Origin: CAIWHR01 sp963788185
GTDB taxonomy: Bacteria; Pseudomonadota; Gammaproteobacteria; Burkholderiales; Casimicrobiaceae
Assembly (NCBI GenBank): GCA_963788185.1
Contig: CAWBGE010000010.1
Coordinates: 186,001-250,000, forward strand
Direction: 5' to 3'
DNA length: 64,000 nt
Part shown: piece by piece, positions 55,543 to 63,865 of the stretch
Position numbering within the stretch: the first letter of the stretch is position 1
How the letters are laid out: the number at the start of each line of letters is the position of its first letter
Notes under the pieces: model-generated
The model's input: the letters and a program-made list of their open reading frames with translations, nothing else
Told to the model about the DNA's origin: nothing
Databases searched by the model: none
Translations under genes and position numbers: made by a program

Positions 55543-55973
55543 GCTCCCTCCTCATCGGGTTGGTCAATCTGTGAGCCGGACCCTCCGACTCGAGGCACCG
55601 CGGCGATCCGAAGCGCTGCCCGCGCGCGCGGGCGGCAGGCCATCGACGATCAGTAGGCGTTGACGACGGTTCCGGTCGAGGCGAGCGGTGTAGAACCTGC
55701 TGGCGAACCTACCTTGTAGACGCGAACCACGTAATCGTACGTCAGATTCCGTCTCAAAGTTCGCGAGTCCATGCGGCCTCCAAGTTGAGGCGATGGCACA
55801 GCAAGGCATCGCCAAGGAAACGGAGGCGCAATACCGAATTCGCGGCCGGAAATTACCAGGGGGCGTCGGGCTTGCCGATCTCCTGGGTCACGCGTGTATC
55901 GTGCCGACGAACTGACCCTTCGCTGAAGATTTGGTATCGTTGCGCGGCCCAACACCGGATCGCTCCCGCCATC
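55543..55973. other. Interval with a possible gene-end remnant
   Basis: About 430 bp without a supported complete gene. On the minus strand, 55650-55770 reads NLTYDYVVRVYKVGSPAG and then STPLASTGTVVNAY-stop, like the last strand pair of a fibronectin-III-type domain, but no start or upstream domain remains. The right part should contain the promoter for the persulfide dioxygenase gene. Confidence 0.4.
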
Positions 55974-57086
55974 ATGCAGCCAATCCAGCTCTTCGATCCC
56001 GCGTCCTGCACCTATACGTACATCCTGTTCGACGAGGTGACGCGCGACGCGCTGATCATCGATCCCATCGACGAGCAGATCGAGCGCGACCTGGCGCGGT
56101 TGCGAAACTTCGGCCTGACGCTCGTCTGGACATTGGAGACGCACGCACACGCCGATCACATCACCAGCGCCGGCATGCTGGCCGAGCACACCGGCGCCCG
56201 GACGGCGGCGCCCGAGGGCTGCGGCATCACGACAGCCGCCGTCCAGCTGAAAGACGGCGACACGCTGCAGTTCGGCGGCGAGGAAGTTCGGGCGCTGCAC
56301 ACGCCCGGGCACACGCTCGGCAGCATGTGCTACCTGTGGCGCAATCAGGTGTTCACGGGCGACACGCTGCTGATCAATGGCTGCGGCCGCACCGACTTCC
56401 AATCGGGCAGTTCCGAGGCGATGTACCGCAGCATCACCGAAGTGCTGTTCGCGCTGCCCGAGAACACGACTGTCTGGCCCGGGCACGACTATCACGGCCA
56501 GACGCACTCGACCATCGGCGCCGAGAAGGCAGGCAACGCGCGGATTGCCGGCAAGACACTGCCTGAATTCGTCGCCATCATGGCCGCGCTGCACTTGCCT
56601 CCGCCCAAGCGCATCGACGAGGCGGTCCCCGCGAATCTCACCTCAGGCATCCGGCACGATGCCGGCGGAGGCGCGCTGCTCCACGCCCGGCCCGCGGTCG
56701 GATATGCGGGCGACGTGTCGCCGCAGCTCGCCTGCAAGTGGTGGCGCTCCGGCGAGGCTGTGCTGATCGACGTGCGCACGGACGCCGAGCGCGAGTGGGT
56801 GGGCTTCATTCCGGGCGCCTTGCCAATTGCGTGGAAACAGTGGCCGGGGATGGCCATGAGCAGTACGTTTGACGATGCGCTGCGTGCCGCGGTGCCGAAA
56901 GGCAAGAAGGCAGTGCTGTTGTGCCGCAGCGGAGTGCGCTCGATCTCGGCGGCCAGGCGTGCGACCGAGCTCGGAATCGAGGCGTACAACGTCCTCGAAG
57001 GATTCGAAGGCGACCCCGACGAGCACGCGCAGCGCGGCCGCAGGAGCGGCTGGCGCTTCCATGGGCTGCCCTGGCGGCAGGGATAG
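55974..57086 (+). CDS. Persulfide dioxygenase-rhodanese fusion protein
   Basis: A 370-residue bifunctional sulfur enzyme. Residues 1-235 are an ETHE1-type non-haem iron dioxygenase on the metallo-beta-lactamase fold. THAHADH at 56-62 supplies H57, H113 (TPGHTLGS) and D130 (FTGDTLLI) complete the iron site, and VWPGHDYHG follows. Residues about 265-370 are a rhodanese domain with catalytic C317 in LLCRSGVRS. Together they would oxidise glutathione persulfide to sulfite and exchange sulfur with thiosulfate, detoxifying sulfide. Such fusions are known in Burkholderia-type bacteria and in CstB. It is convergent with the nitroreductase gene. Confidence 0.92.
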   Translation: MQPIQLFDPASCTYTYILFDEVTRDALIIDPIDEQIERDLARLRNFGLTLVWTLETHAHADHITSAGMLAEHTGARTAAPEGCGITTAAVQLKDGDTLQFGGEEVRALHTPGHTLGSMCYLWRNQVFTGDTLLINGCGRTDFQSGSSEAMYRSITEVLFALPENTTVWPGHDYHGQTHSTIGAEKAGNARIAGKTLPEFVAIMAALHLPPPKRIDEAVPANLTSGIRHDAGGGALLHARPAVGYAGDVSPQLACKWWRSGEAVLIDVRTDAEREWVGFIPGALPIAWKQWPGMAMSSTFDDALRAAVPKGKKAVLLCRSGVRSISAARRATELGIEAYNVLEGFEGDPDEHAQRGRRSGWRFHGLPWRQG

Positions 57087-57130
57087 GCGGCGCGCGCCTT
57101 GGGCGTCGTCGGCTTTGCGCGACCGCGCCG

Positions 57131-57718
57131 TCACTCGATGCGGCAGACTTCCTCGAAGGCGAGCCGCGGGTTGCGGGGGTGGAGCTTCGCGGGATCGCCG
57201 TACCCCAGATTGCAGAGAAAGTTGGACCTCAGCTTGCCGTCGGGAAAGAAAGCGGCATCCACCGCGGCGTTGTTGAAGCCGCCCATCGGGCCGCAATCAA
57301 GGCCGAGGGCGCGCGCTGCGATGATGAGATAGGCACCTTGCAGGGTTCCGCCGCGGAACGCGCTGGTGCGGATGTGTTCTTCGGGCTTGCCGTGGAACCA
57401 GCTTCGCGCATCGGTGTGCGGAAAGAGCTTCGGCAGATGTTCGTAGAACTCCAGATCGTAGGCGATGATTGCGGTCACCGGCGCCGCCATCGTCTTGTCG
57501 AGGTTTCCCGGGGCCAACGCCGGCCGCAGCCTAGCCTTGCCTTCCGCGCTTTTCACGAAGACGAAGCGCCCCGGGCAGCTGTTGGCGGCGGTGGGCCCCC
57601 ATTTGAGAAGGTCGTAGAGCGCACGCAGGGTTTCGTCGCTCACCGGGCGGCCATCGAAGCCGTTGTGGGTGCGGGCGCTGCGGAAGAGGGTGTCGAGCAC
57701 GTGGGCATCCAGCGTCAT
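57131..57718 (-). CDS. Nitroreductase family protein, RutE/malonic semialdehyde reductase-like
   Basis: A 195-residue FMN-dependent reductase. RSARTHNGFDGRPVSDETLRALYDLLKWGPTAANSCPGRFVFV, FRGGTLQGAYLIIAARALGLDCGPMGGF and SNFLCNLGYGDPAKLHPRNPRL follow the RutE/YcdJ pattern, including the FMN-contacting Arg and the GPMGGF loop. RutE reduces malonic semialdehyde in uracil breakdown, but no other rut genes are present, so the substrate is open. Confidence 0.88.
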   Translation of the reverse strand: MTLDAHVLDTLFRSARTHNGFDGRPVSDETLRALYDLLKWGPTAANSCPGRFVFVKSAEGKARLRPALAPGNLDKTMAAPVTAIIAYDLEFYEHLPKLFPHTDARSWFHGKPEEHIRTSAFRGGTLQGAYLIIAARALGLDCGPMGGFNNAAVDAAFFPDGKLRSNFLCNLGYGDPAKLHPRNPRLAFEEVCRIE

Positions 57719-58071
57719 TCTGCGTCTCCTGGGTCGTCAACAAGCGCATCGGGGCGGATCGCGGCGCGACGATATGACGCACCACCGAGGGTTGAATCGC
57801 GGCCGCACCGCCTGCATGATGAATCGCGTGAGGACCGCGCGCCATAACGGGCACTCCGTGCCTGCACCTCCGAACCGACGGAGGTCATGACCTAAGATTA
57901 TGAACGGAATTTGCACAATCAATTGGACGTATGATCCGGGACGGGAGCAACATCGCCTCATCGCGGGAGTCGAGAGTTGCTTGCGATGATTCTTCCGCGT
58001 AGAAAGCCGCCATTTCCGTTGGTTGGGAAATGGATGAAATCGAGCGCCCTCAACAATGAAGGAGATGCAGG
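57719..58071. other. Divergent interval, nitroreductase / rubrerythrin
   Basis: About 350 bp with no gene. It must hold promoters for both flanking genes. A clear palindrome occurs near the rubrerythrin side (58010-58033). I saw no standard promoter with correct spacing. Confidence 0.5.
58010..58033 (+). promoter_or_regulatory. Palindrome upstream of the rubrerythrin gene
   Basis: CCATTTCC (58010-58017) and GGAAATGG (58026-58033) are perfect complements around an eight-base centre. The site is 39 bp before the rubrerythrin ATG and could be an operator or a leader hairpin. Confidence 0.45.
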
Positions 58072-58494
58072 ATGAAAAGCCTCAAGGGTACGAAGACCCA
58101 CGACAACCTCAAGGCCGCGTTTGCCGGCGAATCGCAGGCGAACCGCCGCTATCTCTATTTCGCAAACAAGGCCGATGTCGAAGGCCAGAACGACGTGGCG
58201 GCGCTCTTCCGCTCGACGGCGGAAGGTGAAACCGGGCACGCGCACGGGCATCTCGATTACCTGGCGCAGGTGGGCGATCCGGCGACCGAGCTGCCCATCG
58301 GGTCGTCGCGGCAGAACCTCACGGCCTCGGTGGCGGGGGAAACGCACGAGTACACCGACATGTACCCCGGCATGGCCAAGTCCGCGCGTGACGAGGGCTT
58401 CGAGGAAATCGCCGACTGGTTCGCGACACTGGCCAAGGCGGAACGCTCGCACGCGAACCGATTCCAGAAGGCGCTGGACGCCCTGACCGACTGA
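58072..58494 (+). CDS. Rubrerythrin (di-iron domain only)
   Basis: A 140-residue ferritin-like di-iron protein, expected to reduce hydrogen peroxide. Iron ligands lie in AFAGESQANRRY (E20), EGETGHAHGH (about E53 and H56), AGETHEY and KAERSHANRF. The C-terminal rubredoxin domain of classical rubrerythrin is missing, so electrons must come from a partner. AAGGAG precedes the ATG. It begins a group with an Fe-S oxidoreductase (157 bp downstream) and a DUF3501 protein, a recurring combination in proteobacteria. Confidence 0.92.
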   Translation: MKSLKGTKTHDNLKAAFAGESQANRRYLYFANKADVEGQNDVAALFRSTAEGETGHAHGHLDYLAQVGDPATELPIGSSRQNLTASVAGETHEYTDMYPGMAKSARDEGFEEIADWFATLAKAERSHANRFQKALDALTD

Positions 58495-58651
58495 CCTGCG
58501 TGCTTCGACGCGAGCGTCGCCTTAGCGCGGCGTTCGCATTGCGCCGGTCTCGTCGCGTTGGTCCGGGTGCGCGTCCCCCAAAGGGCGTTCCCCCGGATCC
58601 CCGGGTGCGGGACACCGTGCCCTGGCCGCCACTCTCCGTCACGAGTCAAAC

Positions 58652-59995
58652 ATGACCACACGCGAAGGCAATCTCGAAGCTCCGACCCGGCATTCCGTCG
58701 ATTGGCGCGGTGCCGATTTCTACAGCGAGGAGTCGCTGTTCAAGGAGATGGAGCGTGTCTTCGACATCTGTCACGGATGTCGTCGATGCGTCAGCCTTTG
58801 CCATTCGTTTCCGACGCTCTTCGACCTGGTCGACGAGAGCAAGACGATGGAAGTGGACGGAGTGGCCAAGTCCGACTACTGGAAGGTCGTCGACCACTGC
58901 TATCTCTGCGACGTGTGCTACATGACCAAGTGTCCCTACACGCCGCCGCATCCCTGGAACCTCGATTTTCCGCACCTGATGCTTCGCGCGAAGGCGGTGA
59001 AGTTTCGCCGGGAGGGCGCGCGCTTCCGGGATCGCCTGCTGACCAGCACCGACCGCCTGGGCAAGCTCGCGACGATTCCCGTCGTCGTGCAGATCGTGAA
59101 CAAGGTGAACACGATGCCTGTGGCGCGCAAGGCGATGGACAAGGTGCTGGGCATCGCGGCCAAGCCGCAGCTGCCTCCGTACGATCCGAAGCCGTTCCGC
59201 AGGACCGCCAAGCCGTCGGTCGCATGGCCCGTCCGCAATGGCGAGCGCACGCCCGGCAAGGTCGCCATCTTCTCGACCTGCTACATCAACTACAACGAGC
59301 CGGGCATCGGACGCGACCTGGTCAAGATCCTCGAGCACAACGAGATACCCTGGCGCCTCGCGGAGAAGGAAGCCTGCTGCGGGATGCCCAAGCTCGAACT
59401 GGGCGACTTCGAATCCGTCGAGCGCCTGAAGAACATCAACATTCCCGCGCTCGCCCGGCTCGCCCGCGATGGCCACGCGATCCTCACGTCGGTGCCGTCC
59501 TGCACGTTGATGTTCAAGCAGGAGCTGCCGCTGATCTTTCCCGAGGACGACGACGTGAAGGTGGTGGCCGAGGCGATGTTCGACCCCTTCGAGTACTTCG
59601 TGCTGCGCGACAAGGATGGGCTGCTGCGCAAGGATTTCACGCGTCCGCTGGGACGCATCAGCTATCACATCCCCTGCCACTCGCGGGTGCAGAACGTCGG
59701 GCAGAAAACCCGCGAAGCGCTCGAATGGGTGCCCGAGACGACGGTCACCACGGTGGAGCGATGCGCAGGGCACGATGGCACCTATGGCGTGAAGAGCGAG
59801 TTCTTCCCGGCATCGATGAAGATCGGCAAGCCGGTGTTCGCGCAGATGGCCGGCGCGGAACCGGACTACGTGAGTTCCGATTGCCCAATCGCCGGCCGTC
59901 GCATCCTGCAGGGCATGGATGAGTCGGGCTCCGCCCACCATGCGAAGAAGCGGCATCCGCTGACGTTGTTGCGCATCGCGTACGGCCTCGACTGA
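58652..59995 (+). CDS. Fe-S oxidoreductase, GlpC/heterodisulfide reductase-like
   Basis: A 447-residue protein with two N-terminal 4Fe-4S sites: C40, C43, C46, C50 and C83, C86, C89, C94 (the second with C-x2-C-x2-C-x4-C spacing). Two cysteine-rich CCG-type domains follow, marked by ACCGMPKLE and IPCHSRVQN, then a final SSDCPIAGRR. The layout is that of GlpC and HdrD-like electron carriers. Placed between rubrerythrin and DUF3501, it is the likely electron donor for the rubrerythrin; this is inference from conserved linkage. It is cytosolic, with no membrane helix. Confidence 0.9.
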   Translation: MTTREGNLEAPTRHSVDWRGADFYSEESLFKEMERVFDICHGCRRCVSLCHSFPTLFDLVDESKTMEVDGVAKSDYWKVVDHCYLCDVCYMTKCPYTPPHPWNLDFPHLMLRAKAVKFRREGARFRDRLLTSTDRLGKLATIPVVVQIVNKVNTMPVARKAMDKVLGIAAKPQLPPYDPKPFRRTAKPSVAWPVRNGERTPGKVAIFSTCYINYNEPGIGRDLVKILEHNEIPWRLAEKEACCGMPKLELGDFESVERLKNINIPALARLARDGHAILTSVPSCTLMFKQELPLIFPEDDDVKVVAEAMFDPFEYFVLRDKDGLLRKDFTRPLGRISYHIPCHSRVQNVGQKTREALEWVPETTVTTVERCAGHDGTYGVKSEFFPASMKIGKPVFAQMAGAEPDYVSSDCPIAGRRILQGMDESGSAHHAKKRHPLTLLRIAYGLD

Positions 59996-60091
59996 ACCCG
60001 ACATCGGGTGCGGCGGCGCGCGCGGGCGCGCTCGCCTGTCTGCCTGGACAGAGCAAGCACCCCCATGAATTCCGCGACCAAGGAGCCTTCG

Positions 60092-60676
60092 ATGCCCCGC
60101 ATCACCCGTGACAGCCTGCTGACGCTCGAGGCCTACGCCAAGGGTCGCAACGCGTTCCGCGCCCGCGTGCTGGCGCACAAGAAGGCCCGGTCGGTGCCAT
60201 TGGGCGCCAACGTCACGCTGCTGTTCGAGGACGAACTCACGCTTCGCTACCAGATCCAGGAGATGCTGCGCGTCGAGAAGACGTTCGAGGAAGCCGGCAT
60301 CCAGGACGAACTCGACGCCTACAATCCGCTGGTTCCGGACGGATCCAACTTCAAGGCGACGATGCTCATCGAGTACGAAGACGCCGACCAGCGCAAGCAC
60401 GCGCTCGCGCGGCTCAAGGGAATCGAGGACCGCACCTGGATCGAAGTCGAAGGCTGCGGACGCGTCTACGCCATCGCCGACGAGGATCTCGAGCGCGAGA
60501 ACGAAGAGAAGACCTCGGCAGTCCATTTCCTGCGTTTCGAACTGGCGCCGGAGATGGTGGCGGCGCTGAAGCGCGGCGTCGCGCTGGGCATGGGCATCGA
60601 CCACCCCGATTATTCGGCGACGGTGCCGGCGGTGAGCGCGGAGACCCGGCAGGCGCTGCTCGCGGATCTCGCCTGA
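60092..60676 (+). CDS. DUF3501 family protein
   Basis: A 194-residue soluble protein starting at ATG 60092, which has AAGGAG six bases upstream (an in-frame ATG at 60065 lacks one). Family features: TLEAYAKGRNAFRARVLAHKKAR, VTLLFEDELTLRYQIQEMLRVEKTFEEAGIQDELDAYNPLVPDG, and FELAPEMVAALKRG. Function unknown. Linkage to the rubrerythrin and Fe-S oxidoreductase genes is conserved and suggests a common peroxide or redox role. Confidence 0.88.
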   Translation: MPRITRDSLLTLEAYAKGRNAFRARVLAHKKARSVPLGANVTLLFEDELTLRYQIQEMLRVEKTFEEAGIQDELDAYNPLVPDGSNFKATMLIEYEDADQRKHALARLKGIEDRTWIEVEGCGRVYAIADEDLERENEEKTSAVHFLRFELAPEMVAALKRGVALGMGIDHPDYSATVPAVSAETRQALLADLA

Positions 60677-60695
60677 GGCGTTCGCGAAACGCTCT

Positions 60696-60760
60696 CGCGC
60701 CTGAAGGCGATCCTACAAAGTTCCCGCGTCGGCGCACCGGTAGGAGCGCCTTCAGGCGCG
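60696..60760. repeat. REP-like paired palindromes between DUF3501 gene and yajQ
   Basis: CGCGCCTGAAGGCGATCCTA (60696 on) and GTAGGAGCGCCTTCAGGCGC (60740 on) are two inverted copies of one palindromic unit. They closely resemble the pair at 30683-30747. Both pairs lie between convergent genes. Confidence 0.75.
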
Positions 60761-60805
60761 AATGTGGTTCGGGCCCGAGGGCCCTCCTGCAGGTGCGCGA
60801 CGCGC

Positions 60806-61291
60806 TCAGTCGCGGAAGTTGCTGAACTGCACCGGGAAGTCGGTGACCGATTTCTTCACCAGCGCAATCGCTTCCTGCAGGTCGTCGCGCTTGGCACCCG
60901 AAACACGGACCGCGTCCCCCTGAATGCTGGCCTGGACTTTCATCTTGGCGTCCTTGATCAGCTTGACGATCTTCTTCGACAGCTCCTGCTCGATGCCGAC
61001 GCGGATCGTCACCGCCTGCTTCACCTTGTTCCCGGAGATTTTCTCGACGTCGCCGAATTTCAGCGCGCGGACGTCCACGCCCCGCTTGGCGAGCTTGCCG
61101 GTGACGATGTCGGTGACCTGCGACAGCTTGAAGTCGTCGTCGGCGAACAGCGTCAGGATCTTTTCGGCGGTCTCGACCCGGGCATCCGAGCCCTTGAAAT
61201 CGAAGCGTGTCGAGAGTTCCTTGTTGGCCTGGTCGATCGCGTTGCGGACTTCGACCTGATTCACTTCGGAGATGATGTCGAACGAGGGCAT
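60806..61291 (-). CDS. yajQ: YajQ family nucleotide-binding protein
   Basis: A 161-residue cytoplasmic protein; members bind c-di-GMP in Xanthomonas and nucleic acids elsewhere. The start at ATG 61291 gives MPSFDIISEVNQVEVRNAID, the family N-terminus, then TRFDFKGSDARVE and KKIVKLIKDAKMKVQASIQGDAVRVSGAKRDDLQ. The open frame above 61291 is antisense to argG. It could respond to c-di-GMP made by the GGDEF-EAL protein at 21.5-24 kb, but no linkage supports this. Confidence 0.94.
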   Translation of the reverse strand: MPSFDIISEVNQVEVRNAIDQANKELSTRFDFKGSDARVETAEKILTLFADDDFKLSQVTDIVTGKLAKRGVDVRALKFGDVEKISGNKVKQAVTIRVGIEQELSKKIVKLIKDAKMKVQASIQGDAVRVSGAKRDDLQEAIALVKKSVTDFPVQFSNFRD

Positions 61292-61435
61292 GGCTGTCTT
61301 GGTGACGTGTATGGGAGCACCCGAAGCTATCACGTCCGGACACGGGGCGCCAACCGCGCCTTCGGTCGGGGTGCGGAGGCGAGGGTGGGATAGAATTGCG
61401 GCTTCCGCAAACCAAGCGCTCCCCGCCTCGTTCCC

Positions 61436-62788
61436 ATGAGCCTCATCCTGCAGGGTCTTCCCGCCGGCCAGAAGGTCGGCATCGCCTTTTCCGGCGGCCT
61501 GGACACCAGTGCCGCGCTGCACTGGATGCGCGCCAAAGGCGCGATCCCCTACGCGTACACGGCGAATCTCGGCCAGCCCGACGAACCCGATTACGACGAC
61601 ATCCCGCGCCGGGCGTTGCAGTACGGGGCCGAGGTCGCGCGGCTGGTCGACTGCAGGGATGCGCTGGTTTCCGAAGGCATCGCCGCGCTGCAGGCGGGAG
61701 CGTTCCACATCTCGACCGCCGGCAACACCTATTTCAACACGACGCCGCTCGGACGCGCCGTCACCGGCACGATGCTCGTCGTCGCGATGCGCGAAGACGA
61801 CGTGCACATCTGGGGCGACGGCAGCACGTTCAAGGGCAACGACATCGAGCGCTTCTATCGCTATGGGCTGCTCGCCAATCCCAACCTCCGCATCTACAAG
61901 CCCTGGCTCGACCAGCAGTTCATCGACGAGCTCGGCGGCCGCAAGGAGATGTCGGAGTACCTGAACCGGGCCGGATTCGGCTACCGGATGAGCGTCGAGA
62001 AGGCCTACTCCACCGATTCCAACATCCTCGGCGCGACGCACGAGGCGAAGGACCTCGAGTTCCTGAACAAGGGCATCCGCATCGTCGAGCCGATCATGGG
62101 CGTGGCGTTCTGGCGTGATGACGTGCCGGTGAAACCGGAAACGGTCACCGTGCGCTTCGAGGAGGGCCGGCCGGTGGCGCTCAACGGCGTCGGGTTTGCC
62201 GACGAGGTCGCACTGATGGCCGAGGCCAATCTCATCGGCGGCCGCCACGGCCTCGGCATGAGCGACCAGATCGAGAACCGGATCATCGAGGCGAAGAGTC
62301 GCGGCATCTACGAGGCGCCCGGCATGGCGCTGCTGTTCATCGCTTACGAACGGCTCGTCACCGGCATCCACAATGAGGACACGATCGAGCATTACCGCGA
62401 CAACGGCCGCAGCCTTGGACGCCTCCTCTACCAGGGCCGCTGGTTCGATTCGCAGGCGATGATGCGCCGCGAGAGCGCGCAGCGCTGGATCGCGCGCGCG
62501 ATCACCGGCGAAGTCACGCTGGAGCTGCGGCGTGGCAACGACTATTCGATTCTCGACACGACGAGCCCCAACCTGACCTACAAACCCGAGCGGCTCACGA
62601 TGGAGCGGGGCGAGGCGTTCTTCTCGCCGCAGGATCGGATCGGCCAGCTGACGATGCGGAACCTCGACATCACCGATACGCGCGACAAGCTGATGACCTA
62701 CGTCAAGACCGGCCTGTTGCGACCGGCGGAAGGTTCGTCTCTGCCGCGGCTCGTGGGCGGCAGCGACGACAGGAAGCTGCTCGAATAG
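61436..62788 (+). CDS. argG: Argininosuccinate synthase
   Basis: Joins citrulline and aspartate with ATP, the penultimate step of arginine synthesis. The 450-residue size and N-terminus (ILQGLPAGQKVGIAFSGGLDTSAAL) indicate the long E. coli-type enzyme. The PP-loop AFSGGLDTS is intact. Later blocks include STAGNTYFNTTPLGRAVTGT and GRHGLGMSDQIENRIIEAKSRG. TAGAAT at 61391-61396 may be a -10 element. The convergent argF end lies about 1.1 kb away. Confidence 0.96.
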   Translation: MSLILQGLPAGQKVGIAFSGGLDTSAALHWMRAKGAIPYAYTANLGQPDEPDYDDIPRRALQYGAEVARLVDCRDALVSEGIAALQAGAFHISTAGNTYFNTTPLGRAVTGTMLVVAMREDDVHIWGDGSTFKGNDIERFYRYGLLANPNLRIYKPWLDQQFIDELGGRKEMSEYLNRAGFGYRMSVEKAYSTDSNILGATHEAKDLEFLNKGIRIVEPIMGVAFWRDDVPVKPETVTVRFEEGRPVALNGVGFADEVALMAEANLIGGRHGLGMSDQIENRIIEAKSRGIYEAPGMALLFIAYERLVTGIHNEDTIEHYRDNGRSLGRLLYQGRWFDSQAMMRRESAQRWIARAITGEVTLELRRGNDYSILDTTSPNLTYKPERLTMERGEAFFSPQDRIGQLTMRNLDITDTRDKLMTYVKTGLLRPAEGSSLPRLVGGSDDRKLLE

Positions 62789-62843
62789 GCGGCTTCGCCC
62801 GGGTCAATCGAGCCCGGGTGGGCATCAGCGCGCGAGCGGGGGC

Positions 62844-63815
62844 TCAGTCGACCTTGAGCCCCACCTTCTTGATGATCGGCGCCCACTTGGCCGCCTCGCC
62901 CGCGATCAGCTTGCCCAGATCCTCGGGGGGACCGCCGATCAGGTCGAAGCCCGCGTCGTTCAGCTTCTTCGCCACATCGGGGAGCTTCATGATCGCGTTC
63001 ATCTCGGCGTTGAGGCGGGCGATGATCGGCTTGGGCGTGGCCGCGGCCACCAGCACGCCGTTCCACGCCAGCGCTTCGAAACCGGGGAAGCCCGACTCGG
63101 CGATCGTCGGCAGGTCGGGCAACAGCGGGAAACGCTTCGCGGTCGTGACCGCCAGGGCGCGCAGGCGGCCTGCGTCGATCTGCGCCTTGAGCGGCGACAT
63201 CACGGTGAAGATCATGTGCGTGTCGCCCTGTATCGTCGACGTCACCGCCGGCGGGGAACCGTTGAACGGCACGTGCAAGGCTTCGATGCCGGCCACCGAC
63301 TTGAAATACTCCATCGTCAGGTGCGACGAACTGCCGTTGCCGACCGAAGCGTAATTGAGCTTGCCCGGATTCGCCTTGCCCCAGACGATGAGTTCCTGCA
63401 CGGTCTTGACCGGCAACTGGGCGTTGACGGCCAGCACGTTGGGCTGGCTGGTCGTGATGATGACGGGAGCCAGGTCCTTCTGCGGGTCGTAGGGAAGCTT
63501 CTGCAGCAACGGCCCGAAGGCGAGCGGGCCGTTGTACGACAGCACCATCGTGTTGCCGTCGGGCGCGCTTCGCGCAGCCTCGTTGGCCGCCACCGTGCCG
63601 CTGGCGGCGGGCTTGTTCTCGACGACGATCGGCACGCCAAGGCGATCCTTGAGCTTGTCGCCGATCACGCGGGCAATCACGTCGAGCGAACTGCCCGCCG
63701 GCGCGGACACCAGGAACCTGATCGGCTTGTCGGGCCAGTTCTGCGCGGTCGCGGGGACTGCGAGCGTCGCGGCTGCGATCGTGGACAGCAGGCAAAGGAG
63801 TTTTCTGCGATTCAT
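62844..63815 (-). CDS. Bug/TctC family periplasmic tripartite-tricarboxylate receptor
   Basis: A 323-residue periplasmic substrate-binding protein. The ATG at 63815 (AAAGGAG-like site nearby) opens a signal peptide (LLCLLSTIAAATLAVPATAQ). Bug-family signatures follow: WPDKPIRFLVSAPAGSSLDVIARVI, VVENKPAASGTVAANEAARSAPDG, NYASVGNGSSSHLTMEYFK and LPTIAESGFPGFEALAWNG. The residues binding a carboxylate ligand lie in the two beta-alpha loops. No TctA/TctB membrane genes are adjacent, as usual for the large Bug family of Burkholderiales. It lies between argF and argG. Confidence 0.93.
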   Translation of the reverse strand: MNRRKLLCLLSTIAAATLAVPATAQNWPDKPIRFLVSAPAGSSLDVIARVIGDKLKDRLGVPIVVENKPAASGTVAANEAARSAPDGNTMVLSYNGPLAFGPLLQKLPYDPQKDLAPVIITTSQPNVLAVNAQLPVKTVQELIVWGKANPGKLNYASVGNGSSSHLTMEYFKSVAGIEALHVPFNGSPPAVTSTIQGDTHMIFTVMSPLKAQIDAGRLRALAVTTAKRFPLLPDLPTIAESGFPGFEALAWNGVLVAAATPKPIIARLNAEMNAIMKLPDVAKKLNDAGFDLIGGPPEDLGKLIAGEAAKWAPIIKKVGLKVD

Positions 63816-63865
63816 CGGGGGCTTTCTCGTGAGGGGGCGCCGGGGACACGCCGGACGGCGCGGTA

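Noticed and set aside
54905..55567. Upstream part of a 301-residue minus-strand frame over the SYLF gene
   Set aside because: Gly/Arg-rich shadow of the SYLF gene in the wrong frame; only its 3' end (54662-54901) may be real.
55650..55770. Fibronectin-III-like gene end on the minus strand
   Set aside because: Only about 35 residues resemble such a domain and no upstream part exists, so I do not call it a gene.
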